Origin: Microstegium vimineum
Lineage: Eukaryota; Streptophyta; Magnoliopsida; Poales; Poaceae
NCBI GenBank assembly: GCA_022036555.1
Contig: CM039120.1
Coordinates: 17,624,350 to 17,688,349, forward strand
DNA length: 64,000 bases
Direction: 5' to 3'
Both the position numbers and the translations under genes were made by a program. A model generated the notes under the pieces. The model made no database searches and was not told where the DNA came from. It was given only the letters and a program-made list of their open reading frames with translations. Positions 1 through 11,200 of the stretch are shown piece by piece. Numbering within the stretch: position 1 is the stretch's first letter; each line of letters begins with the position of its first letter.

Positions 1-1131
1 TGCTCGTGTTCCTTATCTCTGCTTGCAGGGGGCTACAAGCTGGTTCGAGAGAGGGGGTATGAGCCCCAGGTCTCTGGATGGTGTAGTGAGTATGTATGCT
101 ATCGCCTAGCCGTGTTCTTCGCGCGCGTGTGTGTGTGTGATCTCTTTCTCTAAAAGCTTGAGAGTAGAGAGCTCCCGTGTCTCTTGAGTCGTCCCCCCTG
201 TCCTCCTTTTATAGTTGTAAGGGGAGCAGGGGAATTACAAACATGCGTCGAGAGATATCTACCTAGGATACTGAGCCCCCTTCCTTCTTCGTGAAGGATG
301 TTGGGCATTTACAATACTATATTCCTATTGTCTTCGTACTTGGTCAGATAAGAGGAGTCGTGTCGGCTCCTTGTTGCATCGCCGAAGGATACGGGGGGGG
401 GGGGCGGGTCCGGTTGAACCCATAGCATAGTAGAGGCATGGAGTTCGTTGTACTATTGGAAGGTACACGGTTGTACCTTCTTATGATTCTTTTTGTGTAC
501 GACGGATTCCTCCACTCCGGGCCAATGGGTTTCGTTACCTGGCGGGCCCCATGTATCTGATGTACTTCTATTCGGAGGGTTTCTGTAGGGGCCCGGAGGT
601 CGGAGGGGTTGCCGTTGCTTCTCGGAGGCGTGGGTCCCACTTGTTCAGAAGTCTGATTCCATCTCGTTCCTGGCTGGAGGACTCGTTGTGTCTCCATTTT
701 AGTAGGAAACTAGGGTGTTATCCTGTGCTCCGGTTTATACGGGGTGTACGATCTTCGGGATAACGTACCTCCGTTCTTATCGGCGTTCACACCATCAGCG
801 CCTACAGGGCAATAGCTGTCACCTTCTAGAAGGGGCAAATGAGCCTTTTCCCTATCAGCGGCGCCCTGCCCCTATTAGCGGCACTTGGCACATCTTCTAC
901 TGGCTGTGGATTCGTCCCGCTTCCCACGTTGGGCGAGACAGAAACACGTCTGCCCGGGGGCGCGTCTGTCTACCTGGGCCGACGTGGTTCTGTGGGTCAC
1001 ATGCCCTTTCTTCGTGGGCCGGCGGTGATTTGTCCCTGATGGGCTTCTCATCCCTATCTAGATGGCCGTTGTGGAGCCTTTAGTTTATGGTCTTATTTCT
1101 GAAAGTTTATCATTAAATTAGATCTCCGACA
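1..1131 (-). repeat. Partial LTR of a Tat-lineage Ty3/gypsy element
   Basis: This is the first of five copies in the window of the same roughly 1.2-kb LTR (others start at 14869, 27045, 46268 and 58355). The right edge ends CCGACA, the inverted partner of TGTCGG seen at the complete copies. The promoter-like TATA (CTATAAAAGG read on the minus strand, 205-214) gives minus sense, so 1131 is the U3 start. About 130 bp of U5 lies outside the window. The sequence right of 1131 does not match the internal end of this family (compare 16090), so 1131 is the outer border of the insertion and any internal part lies to the left, or the copy is a solo LTR. It interrupts a gypsy protease frame; the expected 5-bp target duplication is CTTGC at 1132-1136. 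Confidence 0.85.
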
Positions 1132-1738
1132 CTTGCATAGGTACAACATCAAAATCAGCAGTATCATGATAAGAGCCTGTGAAAAAGCTAATGCGGGCTG
1201 ATTTAGTTACCTTAGTCTAACCACTATTATTGAACCATTGAAGTTTATATGAATGTGAATGTTGTCGTGTGGTCAAGCCAAGCTTCTCAACCAAATCTGA
1301 ACTCACCAAGTTGTTGCAACTCCCGCTATCAATGATAGTGAGAACACGACAACTCTGCACAATGAGATACATGTGGAACAAATTGTGGCGTTGAATCTTC
1401 ATCTCTTCTTCATGTCCCACACGTGAACTCAGCACACGCTGCACAAGAAGGCTAGGGTAGCCCGCGGCGGCAACCACTGAGTCAATGGTCTCCTCGTCTT
1501 GATCGCCCTCGGTGGAATCTGCATCAATGTTAGCAGCAAGGGCTAATTCATCTTCAACATCACTAGCACTTACATATCCATCCTTGATAGCAATGAAGGC
1601 GCGACGACTGGGGCATTTGGCAATTTTATGTCTCATGCCTTTGCAATGGTGACAAATGATTTTAGCGCTGTTGGAGGAGGAGCTAGTAGAAACACCCGGA
1701 GTGGCACATTTCTTCACCTGAAACTGCACATTAGACAA
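1132..1738 (-). pseudogene. gypsy gag C-terminus (zinc knuckle) and protease N-terminus, interrupted
   Basis: The frame contains a CCHC knuckle (CHHCKGMRHKIAKC) followed about 95 residues later by a retropepsin-like active site context (IDSGSCNNLVS). It is 173 residues up to an in-frame TAG at about 1217, beyond which the same frame still reads recognisable protease sequence (for example GSYHD and DFDVVPMQ) until it meets the Tat LTR at 1131. The gene is therefore broken twice, by a nonsense codon and by an insertion. It should be fused upstream to gag (1891-2565); the join near 1740-1940 is frame-shifted. Confidence 0.75.
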
Positions 1739-1890
1739 TTTGCTTACCCCGGAAGAAATGGAGGTGTAGATGTCTTGGGCATCTCAGACTCGGAGCGCTG
1801 CTGAAAATTCCTCCCAGTGTTAGACCTGAAAGGCTGTTGTTGTGTGCGTCCCTGTACTTCTCGTTCGGTCTTAATAGCAAGATGATACAA

Positions 1891-2565
1891 TTAGGAAAAA
1901 TTGCGTCGTTCTTTATAATCAAGAATATTCTGTATATCATGATTTAACCCACCAAAAAATCTAGCACTAGCATCATCATCATCTTCATTTATACCACAAC
2001 GTGCTAAACCAATAAGCAATTCTTGATAGTATGCTTCTATGCCTTTATCACCTTGTTTTAAAGTTTGTAGTTTCAAACGTAAATCATGTTGGGAATATGG
2101 AGGAACAAAACGAGATTTTATACGTTGTTTTAAAACATTCCAAGTTTGAGGCACATCAGCAGCATTACCAGCATTGCAAAGATCACTCCACCAGAACAAA
2201 GCAAAATTAGTAAACTCACTAGTAGCAAGTCTAACTTTATGCTCAGCAGGTACATTATGAGAATCAGACTTTTGTTGAACAACAAGTTCCCAATCTAAGT
2301 ATGCCTCAGGATCAATATTACCAGCAAAAAGAGGTAGGCTAAATTTAATTTTAGCGAAAGGATCATTATTACCATGATTATTACCTCCCATACCACGACG
2401 ATTGAAGTTGTAGTGGCAACGGTTGCGTGCATCACCGTCAGCATCTGCATCTCCATCATCAAAAACAACCCCATCTTCATCATTATCACGATGAGGTGGT
2501 CGACGTTGTTCAACCTGCTCAATGCGGGTGACCAAATTGTTCACGTTACGCGTCAGCTCGTTCAT
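1891..2565 (-). pseudogene. Ty3/gypsy Gag (retrotransposon gag domain)
   Basis: This 224-residue frame has an acidic Asp-rich N-terminal stretch (residues 20-50) and then the retrotransposon gag domain, recognisable by FSLPLFAGNIDPEAYLDWE, WWSDL, KSRFVPPY and a final FFGGLNHDIQNILDYKE block. In life the product would form virus-like particles in the cytoplasm and package element RNA. The frame is open upstream of the ATG at 2565 with no better Met, so the true start may be lost. Downstream it runs out of frame before the zinc knuckle at about 1690. Confidence 0.8.
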
Positions 2566-2645
2566 AAGATTGTGTTGTTCATTGATGAACGTTGTAAGCT
2601 CACCCTTGGATACACACTCATTGAAATCCGTCGGAGATTCTGATA

Positions 2646-3959
2646 TGGTTAGAAGATAGAAAAAGACAACACCAAAGTATTATCCCTATCAACTAAAAGG
2701 AATCAAGCGGTGGTGGTGGTGGTGGTGGTGAAAGTGGAAAGCAAAATCACAAGCGGCTTACCACCATCTTGCAAGTGTTCTTACCAAAGCCAAACAGTAG
2801 CAAGACCAAATTGGCGAAGCAATCGGTTGTTGAGCGTGGAAACAATTGCAAGATGAACCTGTGCTGACAGAAGTATATATGGAGCTTTGGGAAGGCACAC
2901 TATGATCAACAAGGATTAGCAAATAACGAAAGCAGATTAAGCTAAGTATCCAAAGTACAAGTCACAATTGTTGGCTAAGACGTGTCTAGACGTAGCGCAA
3001 CAAGATGAAACAAAAGACGATGGAAGGAACTCACAGAACAAGCAACTAGCCCGAATTTTTCCTTTTTGCTGAATTTCCTCGGATTTTCCCAAAAGGCACT
3101 AGTAGGAATCAAATTTTTTTATTTTTTCACTATTTTTTTATTTTTCTCTGAACAAGGATCACAAGAGATGCAACCACAAAAATTGGCACCTTCAACTGAG
3201 GTGAGATGTGGTCTACAGAAATTCCGCAAGTTCTCTGAAAAGCGTGCAGAAACCTTGATAATTTTTTTCTTTATTTTTCTGATTTGTTTTGGCAATTTTG
3301 GAAAAACCAAACAGACCAACAGACAGTTTGGGTCGGCTCCAAATGGCGTCAAGAAGCTCCACAATTGTTTTTAGATTTTTCTGATAAACGAGCGAATAGT
3401 TATGCCTGTTTTACCGAAGGTATGTCAAGTTATGTTTTCCGGAAGGCACAACACGACGACGACGGCGGCAGCGGCAGTTAGGGCAAAATGTCCCTAAACT
3501 CCAACACCGATCACAAGATTAACGTATGTGTGACTAAAAAGCAGTAGGTATTCGCCAGTTGATGTAAGGCGGGCTGCGATGCAGGCGAAAAAAAACAGCA
3601 GTTGGCAACCTATTTAGGGTTTGCGCGGCGGCGAGAGATCACACAAGGCGGCTAGCGGTGGCAAGTCGAGTGATGTGGTGGCTTCGACTTGTTGTTTGGG
3701 AACGGTGGATGGGATAGCGGTGGAAACAAAGAACAACAACGGTGCAGTTGAACTACAACGACGAACACAATCTAAACTAGCAACTAGACTCAACCACGGA
3801 CACAAACTCAACAAAGCAAATCTGAAAACGAAATTGCAAGGCACAAAGGGGGATAGGACAGCGGAAATTGAAATTTTTTTGTAGGCTTTTTGTGGACTCT
3901 AGGTAATGAACAAATATGAATCTAAGGCAAACGAGAGTATACCTCACGGTAAACCTAAA
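2646..3959 (-). other. Untranslated leader of the chromovirus-like element
   Basis: No convincing coding frame lies between the primer site and gag. The stretch has a GGT microsatellite at about 2708-2730, AT-rich runs (3100-3300) and only short chance ORFs. Its position between PBS and gag makes it the element's leader. Confidence 0.55.
2708..2730. repeat. (GGT)n microsatellite
   Basis: About eight GGT units in a row in the leader of the gypsy element. Confidence 0.9.
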
Positions 3960-3971
3960 TCTCTGATACCA
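3960..3971 (-). other. Primer binding site, tRNA-Met type
   Basis: On the minus strand this reads TGGTATCAGAGA, 11 of 12 bases identical to the plant initiator tRNA-Met primer site TGGTATCAGAGC. It sits two bases inside the LTR that starts at 3974, the expected spacing. It fixes the orientation as minus and marks 3974-4814 as the 5' LTR. Confidence 0.85.
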
Positions 3972-3973
3972 AT

Positions 3974-4814
3974 TGATGAGGAGTGGCCCGATCTTCCGTG
4001 AGGTAAGCGATAAATTCGATTGGTGGAGGTCTCGACGTTGGCGATCCGGCTTCAAATCAGACACGATTCGAACCCTACAACCGTTACACCACAGCTCTGT
4101 TGGTTATCAACCAAGCACAACTTGATTGACCTTGCCAATAAGGCTTTTCCTGCAAGCGAATCGAAGAACACAAGCAAGAAGGTATAAACACGCAATCTGA
4201 AATTGCAAATATGAATTATGTGAATATCAATAGATGATTCAAGAACTCGGTTCCAAAGGACTAATCGACACAGTGGAGGAGATCAAGAACGAGAGGCCCT
4301 GGATCATTGTAAAAGGACTAATCGACACAGTTACAATGAACGATTCAGTTTCTCGATGGAAAACTAAACTCTAAAACAAAACTCAATCTGTTTGTGGCGG
4401 CTCTAGGGGGATATAAGGAGGAGGGAGGACAACCACAAGGGTCCTGGGGTCGTCCTACAACCCTAGGATGAGTCCCTAATGGACCCAAGTTGATACATGG
4501 GCCATGGGCCCAAAATTGGGTGACATAACACCGGAACAGATTCTGGACGCTGACTTGTTTCGACATTTCCCGATGACTCAGAAGTCATTTAGACCTCAAA
4601 CGAATGACATTGGTTTCCTTAAGAAATTATCTTTCCATCCGTGGGTGAATCATCGAAAACGGAGTCCGGATGCGTCCTGGGCGTCCGTTTTACTCCTTGA
4701 TGGTCCTGGACTCCAAAACAGACTCGAAGTCGACGTGGCAGCTGAGTTGGAGATGAGTTGCAACTTGGGAAAGGCGATGGCGTAGGCGTGTCCAGCGTAG
4801 TGATGTCCTCATCA
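3974..4814 (-). repeat. 5' LTR of the chromovirus-like element (841 bp)
   Basis: The ends form a perfect 9-bp inverted repeat, TGATGAGGA at 3974 and TCCTCATCA ending at 4814. The primer site lies immediately left. The base after the LTR starts TTAAG (4815-4819), one half of the expected target duplication; the other half would be left of the window. It was inserted into the Tekay-like LTR fragment that follows. Confidence 0.85.
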
Positions 4815-5381
4815 TTAAGTCTCTCTGTGGGCTGCTGGAAAAGAGCAAAGGTAGAGTTGGGCCAAAACAGGGAACAGGGAAGGAGAGGGAGGTAGAAAGG
4901 GTTTTCCTTTTTAGTTTGCTATAAATAAATGAAAGCTCTTTTCAAAAGCGTTTTGAAAACCTTTTTGGAAACAGCTTTGAGTTTTGAAACCAACACTCAA
5001 GAAATGATGAACTCAAGAGAATGATTTGGATCAAGAGATAAAGGATCTTGGAAAAGTTCAAAAAAAATTAAGAATGAGATAGAGCTAGAATTTGGTTCTA
5101 GAAAAAAGACAGAGAGGAGTTGGAGACCGATAAACGACTTACTACACGCGTTTTGTAAACTACTATACACTCACATGCATCAAGACAAGCAACAAACAAA
5201 CAACCACCACAACAATCAAGCATGTCAAATTAATTTAGAAAGTTTATAAATTCCCTTTTCCTATACTAAATTTGTGCAAACTCGAACAAATCTTGGAAAA
5301 TTTTATATAAACATTAGAAATAATTCATTTTATTTAATGTTTTTCCAAGCACAACCCAAAATAGGAATTTTGGGGTGTGAC
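4815..5381 (-). repeat. Fragment of a Tekay-like gypsy LTR
   Basis: The right end reads TTTTGGGGTGTGACA, which on the minus strand is a TGTCACACCCC start typical of Tekay/Del-type LTRs. The AT-rich body has no ORF. The left side is cut by the insertion of the element whose LTR ends at 4814. Only the U3 start of the LTR is present. Confidence 0.5.
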
Positions 5382-5757
5382 AATTAATTAATAGAACCTG
5401 GCGGCAAAAATGTCCCCTCATCACTCATTCGCGCCTAAATCAATCCCCTCCGCTGACACTGCCGATACCATCATCGCGACCGCCACCGCCGCTGCCGCAG
5501 CCGCGGGTGCTCCGGCGGACCTCTCCATCTTCTAGGTCCGGCACGATGCTAGCTCGCGCGCGCATCTCTAGTGGGCCACTCCGACTACAGGGCTTGGCCG
5601 CCGCCGCAGGTGCTCCGGTTGCGCTGGTGGGCAGCCGTCGTGCACCATGCCACGGTGGGGAGCATCCTAGGTGGTCAGCTTCTCAGGGTTATCTGCTAGC
5701 TCCTTCATCGGCTCAAGCGGCGGCCAGCTACGAGCTCGGGGTGTGAAGGTATTGTCC
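5382..5757 (+). other. GC-rich segment of unknown origin
   Basis: This short block is GC-rich with CCG/GCC-rich runs (5470-5740), unlike the AT-rich LTRs on both sides. A 79-codon frame (5507-5746) is open but has no recognisable domain. The composition resembles the 5' end of a grass gene, so a captured gene fragment is possible. I do not recognise it. Confidence 0.3.
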
Positions 5758-6340
5758 TGCCTCTCCCACTGTGTTCTAAAAATTAAGCAAACTTAAATAT
5801 ACCTATTATACTATTATTATTACTAATTAAGAAAATTCACTTAAGGATAAAGTAAAAGTAAAGGAAGAAAATACTTAGCTAGATACATGGGGGGTCCTCT
5901 CCCCCAAGCTAGAAGTTGACGTAATCGTTCACTCTTTCTGTTGATATATTAGATCTCATTCAAGCTTCCAAATCCTGCACAACTCAAATAGACAACAAAG
6001 CTCGTGGAATTTGATTAATCATTAGTGGTTGGCCACTTAAGCCTTAGTCGTCTAAAGCATGATTGATTTCTAGATTGGATCATTAAGTTGTAAAAATTTA
6101 ATCAAGTCAATTTCTTCTAAGTTCTCAGGTTCAAGAAAAACTTTCTAACATTGACCATTTACCTTGAATATTTTACCTGTATCATCCTGAAGTGTGACTA
6201 CACCATGTGATGCAACTTCAATCACTTTGAATTGTCCTTCCCATTTACTTCAAAGTTTTCCATGACCAAAGAGCTTTACTCTTGAGTTGAATAGCAGAAC
6301 TTTATCACCAAGCGTAAACACCTTGTGCTTGATTCTCTTA

Positions 6341-7012
6341 TCATGCCACTCTTTTTGTTCTCTCTTTGTAGATCTTGGAATTGTGATAAGCTTTTTCTCT
6401 CCATTCCTCTAGCTCAAATATTTGCATCTGACGATTCTTACCAGCTAGGTGGAGATCCATGTTCCATTTCTTGATTGCCCAATGAGCTCTGAACTCCAAT
6501 TCAACAGGCAGGTGACATGTTTTTCCATATACAAGCCGATAAGGTGTCATGCCTATGGGTGTTTTGTATGCAGATCTATATGCCCATAGTGCATCATGAA
6601 GCTTGTACTTCCATTTCTTCCCCATCTCATCCATGGTCTTCTGGAGAATGTTCTTGATTTGCTTATTTGATGTTTTAGCTTGACCGCTAGTTTGAGTATG
6701 GTATGGAGTTTCAATGTTTTGCTTGACTCCATATTCTGCTAGGAACATCCAAAATGTTTTGTCAATGAAATGCGATCCTCCATCACTTTTGACCATTCGA
6801 GGCATTCCGAATCTTAGGAATATTACTTCATGGAACATCTTCTTAGCATGCTTGGAGTCAGCAACTCGACATGGTAATTCTTCTACCCACTTGGATATGT
6901 AGTCAACTGCCACCAAGATGTATTCAGCATCTCCAGACCTTGGGAATGGTCCCATGTAGTCAATTCCCCAAACATCAAAGAACTCTATTTGAAGGTTGTT
7001 AGTGAGTGGCAT
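6341..7012 (-). pseudogene. Athila-like retroviral integrase core with Glu to Lys in the DDE triad
   Basis: The 223-residue frame carries the rve integrase fold, with the first Asp in FDVWGIDYMGPFP and the second in MVKSDGGSHF. The third acidic residue should follow GQ in the GQAxTSNKQIK block, but the sequence reads GQAKTSNKQIK, so the catalytic Glu is Lys (GAA to AAA would explain it). Integrase inserts element cDNA into the chromosome; this copy would be inactive even if translated. The C-terminal part continues past the stop toward 6120 (RVKLFGHGKL, KVIEVASHGVV) with in-frame stops. Confidence 0.85.
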
Positions 7013-7249
7013 TGCATCCCTAGCATTAATGTTTCCATGCTTCTGGCATATGACACATCTTCTAATGAACTATTTTGTATCTTCATACATTGTTGGCCAA
7101 TAGAATCCTCTTTGCCAGATCTTTGCATGTGTACGGTACACTCCATAATGTCCTCCATAAGGTGATGCGTGCAATCTGTCTATGATCTTCATGGCTTCAA
7201 CCATTGGGACACATCTCCGTAGCATTCCATCAGCACAAACCCGATAGAA

Positions 7250-7711
7250 TTACGGATCATCCCACAAGTGGCAACGAGAGTCATATTGAAGCTTTCTCTT
7301 ATCACCCCCTGGTGGAACATATCCTGCAACCATATAATTCACAATATTCGCATACCAAGGGTCCAAGTGTGTTACCTTGAGGAGTGTGTCGTCCCTTAGA
7401 TAGTCATTAATAGGCAATTCATGTTCATTTTTATGCTGAAGACTAGACAAGTGATCAGCTACTGAATTTTCTACTCCTTTCTTATCTCTTATTTCTATGT
7501 CAAATTCTTGGAGTAAAAGAATCCATCTTATAAGCTAAGGTTTAGCATCTTTCTTAGTGAGAAAGTATTTAAGAGCAGCACAGTCTGAATAAATGATTAT
7601 CTTAGCTCCTAATAAGTAAGATCTAAACTTCTCTATTGCAAAGACCACTGCCAACAACTCTTTTTCAGTGGTAGCATAATTGAGTTGTGGCCCAGACAAG
7701 GTTTTGCTAGC
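7250..7711 (-). pseudogene. Ty3/gypsy RNase H end and linker to integrase
   Basis: Minus-strand reading from 7711 shows RNase H landmarks (NYATTEKELLAVVFAIEKF, SDCAALKYFLTKKDA, VADHLSSLQHK) and then an Athila-type linker (PINDYLRDD, WYANIVNYMVAG, SRCHLWDDP). At least one stop interrupts it (near 7540). The N-terminal half of RNase H is absent because the fragment is truncated at 7711. Confidence 0.75.
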
Positions 7712-8295
7712 ACAGAGTCATAGACCAAAGAGAACAATAATAAAATAATGCAAACTTATGTGTAAATAGAAGTTGATCACTAGAGTGAAACTTAGACGAA
7801 AGATCAGGGTTAATGATCCTTAATCCGTAGGTAAAAGGCATAGACAAAGCACCGACATGCCGACATTTCCTCCAAGTCTCTCGCTTACCTTCTCTCTTCT
7901 AATTCTAATACAAGACTAGATTCTAAACCTAAACTAGAGAGAGATCTAGTCTTTTTCTTGATAGTTGGCCCTAAAGAGGTTATCCATTCAAGAGACACCT
8001 CTAATCCTAACTGGAGATCTGAATTATAAATTGTAGGATTGTAGGATGCCTCTGGGGGAGGGTCTGCCCCTTTATTTATAACCCAGGAAAGGTGGAGAAG
8101 CCTCTTGAATAATCGATGCGGTACTAATGCATTGCACCTATTCTTTCTAGTGGGATGAACCGCAACCCGTGGATCAAATCGACCTTGAACAACGGCATAG
8201 ATGGGATCCATAGGTCTGGTAGGTGCCGCCATACGAGACATGGATGAATTGGACTCTATACCAAGCCGGCCAACCTAGGGGTGGGGCCGGCCGGC
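7712..8295 (-). repeat. LTR-like fragment with TATA box, family not identified
   Basis: This stretch separates the Athila-like pol from the Tekay-like LTR. A minus-strand TATA box (GGTTATAAATAAAGG, about 8067-8081) and purine/pyrimidine-rich flanks look like an LTR U3/R. An open 118-codon frame (7885-8241) has no recognisable domain. Near 8253-8265 the minus strand reads TTGGTATAGAGTCC, a poor match to a tRNA-Met primer site that may belong to the Tekay-like element. TG/CA borders could not be fixed. Confidence 0.35.
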
Positions 8296-11200
8296 TGTGA
8301 CGGAATCCCCTAATTCATACAAGATCAAGTACAGTTGTCACTGCTAAACGTGTTGACAAGCACATACAATCACCTATATGAACCCGGAAGTCCGCCGAGT
8401 GTCCTGAAAGACCTCGGTAAATCACAAGATAACCAGGATTGCAAGATTAAGTAATACAAATCAAATACACAGAGTTTTGCAATGGAAATAATTTTGCAAT
8501 TGAGTTTACAATTGATAATACAAGTTTGAGTTCAAAACTGATTTTCAAAACAAATTTGCTTTGAAATGATTAAATAACATAATTTGAAATACATTTCTAG
8601 GTTGAAATGGCATCTTCCAACAACAACATAAGGATAAGAACTTACTTAACTATAGAGTCACCGTGCCCGCCGGTAGTTAGTTACCTCAACCTTTGCACGA
8701 TAGAACTTCACCTGCAACAGGGGTTAACAAACCCTGAGTGCGGGAGTACTCAACAAGACTTACCTGACAAAAGAAAAGGTGGTGAATATATAAAGGTATG
8801 CAGGTTAGTGGGATTCAAGGCAGGGTATTTCCAAGATCAAAACTTTTGCATAAATGAGCATTTTATAAACATTTGAAATTGATTCACTTCTGATAAATAG
8901 TTACTCAAGTCCCGATCGTAGTTCTGATCGATAACGAGGTAACAACCATGTCCTTCAAAGTCATCCATTGTATCCAGTTTAAGTTTCATTAACTATGATG
9001 AGGTAGTCAGAGCCATGTTTCCATATCCAATGAACATGATGATTCAAATTGATTAATCCTAGCTAGGGCTTCCTTATCACACGACATATGTAGCACTAAA
9101 TCTTGCATATGACAGCCTTTCTCCGGATCCTCCACCCAAGACTAGGGGCTCGCCACCCGAGAGCATAGTACACCTCCACCCTGCCCTACAAGCCAAGAGG
9201 GTACACACTACTCTCACCATATCTCCACTCCCAGTGCGGGTTAACCGTTCTCAGCATGGAATAGCTAGAGTCCAGCTTCCTAAAGTATTTGACTAGTACT
9301 CCAAAGTCACGGCTCTTGGACATCCACAACGGATGGTTCCTAATCAACTCAGGTGGAAAGAACACACTCACAAAACCTCCACGTCTTGTGGCTCACCAAC
9401 ACCATGTCCGTCTGGTCTCAGTTTATTACTCCCAATATTCTTTCATCCATAAACAACAAGTTCATATTCCCAAAGGAGTATTCTCATAAAATTCATGGGT
9501 GACAGGAAATAACCTAGTTTTTCTTAAGCATAGCTAACCATTTATATCAAATTTGAATCTCAACGGTATGAAGGACAAGTATGGAATAATCAAGATAGGC
9601 AATGCATCAATTCAATATTCATTTTACGAAAAGCTTTTATGCATTACTTAACCACAGTTGCATTTAAACAAACTTCATAAAACAAGGAAGAGTTAAATGC
9701 ACCGAGGCTTGCCTGGGAAACACTGGGTTAGTGTTTGTTAGCTGATACTTGCTTGGTGAGTAGTACTGATTCATCCTTAAACTTCCAAGATTCTTCCACC
9801 TTCTACCAACACACTTTTGGTTAGATCCACCAATCACCATCTTCTAAATAACTTCATCAAACTCCGTCTTCAGGTGAAGTCCATTAAACTCCTTCCTTGG
9901 GTTTGATATGATCCAACATGTATGCATCTATCGTACCTTAATGGGATGTAGAGATGCAAGCGTATGAATGCGAAGAATAGATATCATTCTTGACAAAGAT
10001 GAAAATGATTTAGATGATTAAGGTATAACAAAGATCAGTTGAGCATTGAGTACAACTTCCCTTCATGGTAAAGTTGTATACTAAAGACTTAATTAGGACC
10101 TGTTTGGAATGTAGGAATTTCACAGGAATTGCGTAGGAATTTTACAGGAATTAGTTAATTTTCACAGGAAAAAGTACAGGAACAGGAAAAAATTCCGCAT
10201 TCCAAACAGGCCCTTAAGGGTTAAAGCTGAATTAAACTAAACTAATCAAGTTAATAATTATATCCAAAAGCACTAAGCAAGATTATGATTCGTCTTCATC
10301 AAACAAGTCCAAAGTCCTTAGGGTTAATGACTTTGTTTAGCAAACAACCCTAAAAGTCACTCCAAACCAAGTAATTAGGGTTTTCTAATCATTTATCAAA
10401 TATATAACAATTTATTTAATATCCCAAAATTAAACTTTATCCAAATGAGCTCAAACTTTTTATGTAGAATCTACACATGATAAGTATTTGGAAAAAATAA
10501 TTTCATGATTTTTGGAACATTATTTATTCATGAAAAATCATGGAAAAAACATTTATCATTTAATACTTTAATTAGAACCTTTATTATTTACCAATTAATA
10601 ATTAATAATTCTCAAACAAAGGATTAGTTGCCAAAGGACATCATGATTATGCCCTAAGGTCATCAATCAAACCAAAAGCTCATACAAACCCTAAGACTAT
10701 CACTAATTACCTTAATTATGCTAATAACTCCATTTATTAATAAAATAAGCAATTAAAGGTGATTTAATGAACTTCCTCAAAACAAGCTTAAACTTTTTAT
10801 TTAAGCTACTCAGAGCATCTAGATATAGCAAAACAATTTTCAGAATTTTTGGAGGAATACTTGATTTATGAAAAATCATTGAAAAGGCATTTATCAATTA
10901 AATTGAGCATTTTAAAGTAATAAAAAGATATTGAACATTGCATGTTATATTTTTGTATTTTTATACAAAAAACAGGGAGCATACTAAAATTATTTGGCAA
11001 TTTATAGAGCTATGTAGAAATTCAAGCAAAATTATCAAAATCAGGGACTGTTTATCTGGGGAAAATAGGAAACTGGACTGTACGGGTCACTAACACCATG
11101 GCCCCACCTGCCAACGACCCAACAGCGTTGACAACCAAACTACTCGCCGTGAAACTTGCTGGCGGCAAGCTCACAGTCTCAACCGAGCCCACGGTGACCT

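Larger units (their letters stand above)
1132..4814 (-). mobile_element. 5' part of a chromovirus-like Ty3/gypsy element, cut by the Tat insertion
   Basis: Reading right to left there is an LTR (3974-4814), a primer binding site (3960-3971), a long leader (2646-3959), gag (2565-1891) and zinc knuckle plus start of protease (1738-1132). The polyprotein is cut in the protease at 1132 by the Tat LTR, so RT, RNase H and integrase should lie left of the window. The gag resembles those of chromovirus-type elements with a Met primer. The lineage assignment is an inference because no integrase or chromodomain is visible. Confidence 0.75.
5758..7711 (-). mobile_element. Athila-like Ty3/gypsy pol fragment (RNase H to integrase C-terminus)
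   Basis: Reading leftward, RNase H sequence begins at 7711 (ASKTLSGPQLNYATTEKELL), followed by the RNase H/integrase linker, the integrase core (7012-6341) and its C-terminal region down to about 6120. Then about 360 bp without coding follow. Gag, protease and RT are missing: the fragment is cut at 7711, where unrelated LTR-like sequence starts. Confidence 0.75.

Noticed and set aside
8607..8876. 89-codon plus-strand frame in the Tekay-like LTR as a gene
   Set aside because: It lies wholly within LTR sequence with no recognisable domain and is probably chance.
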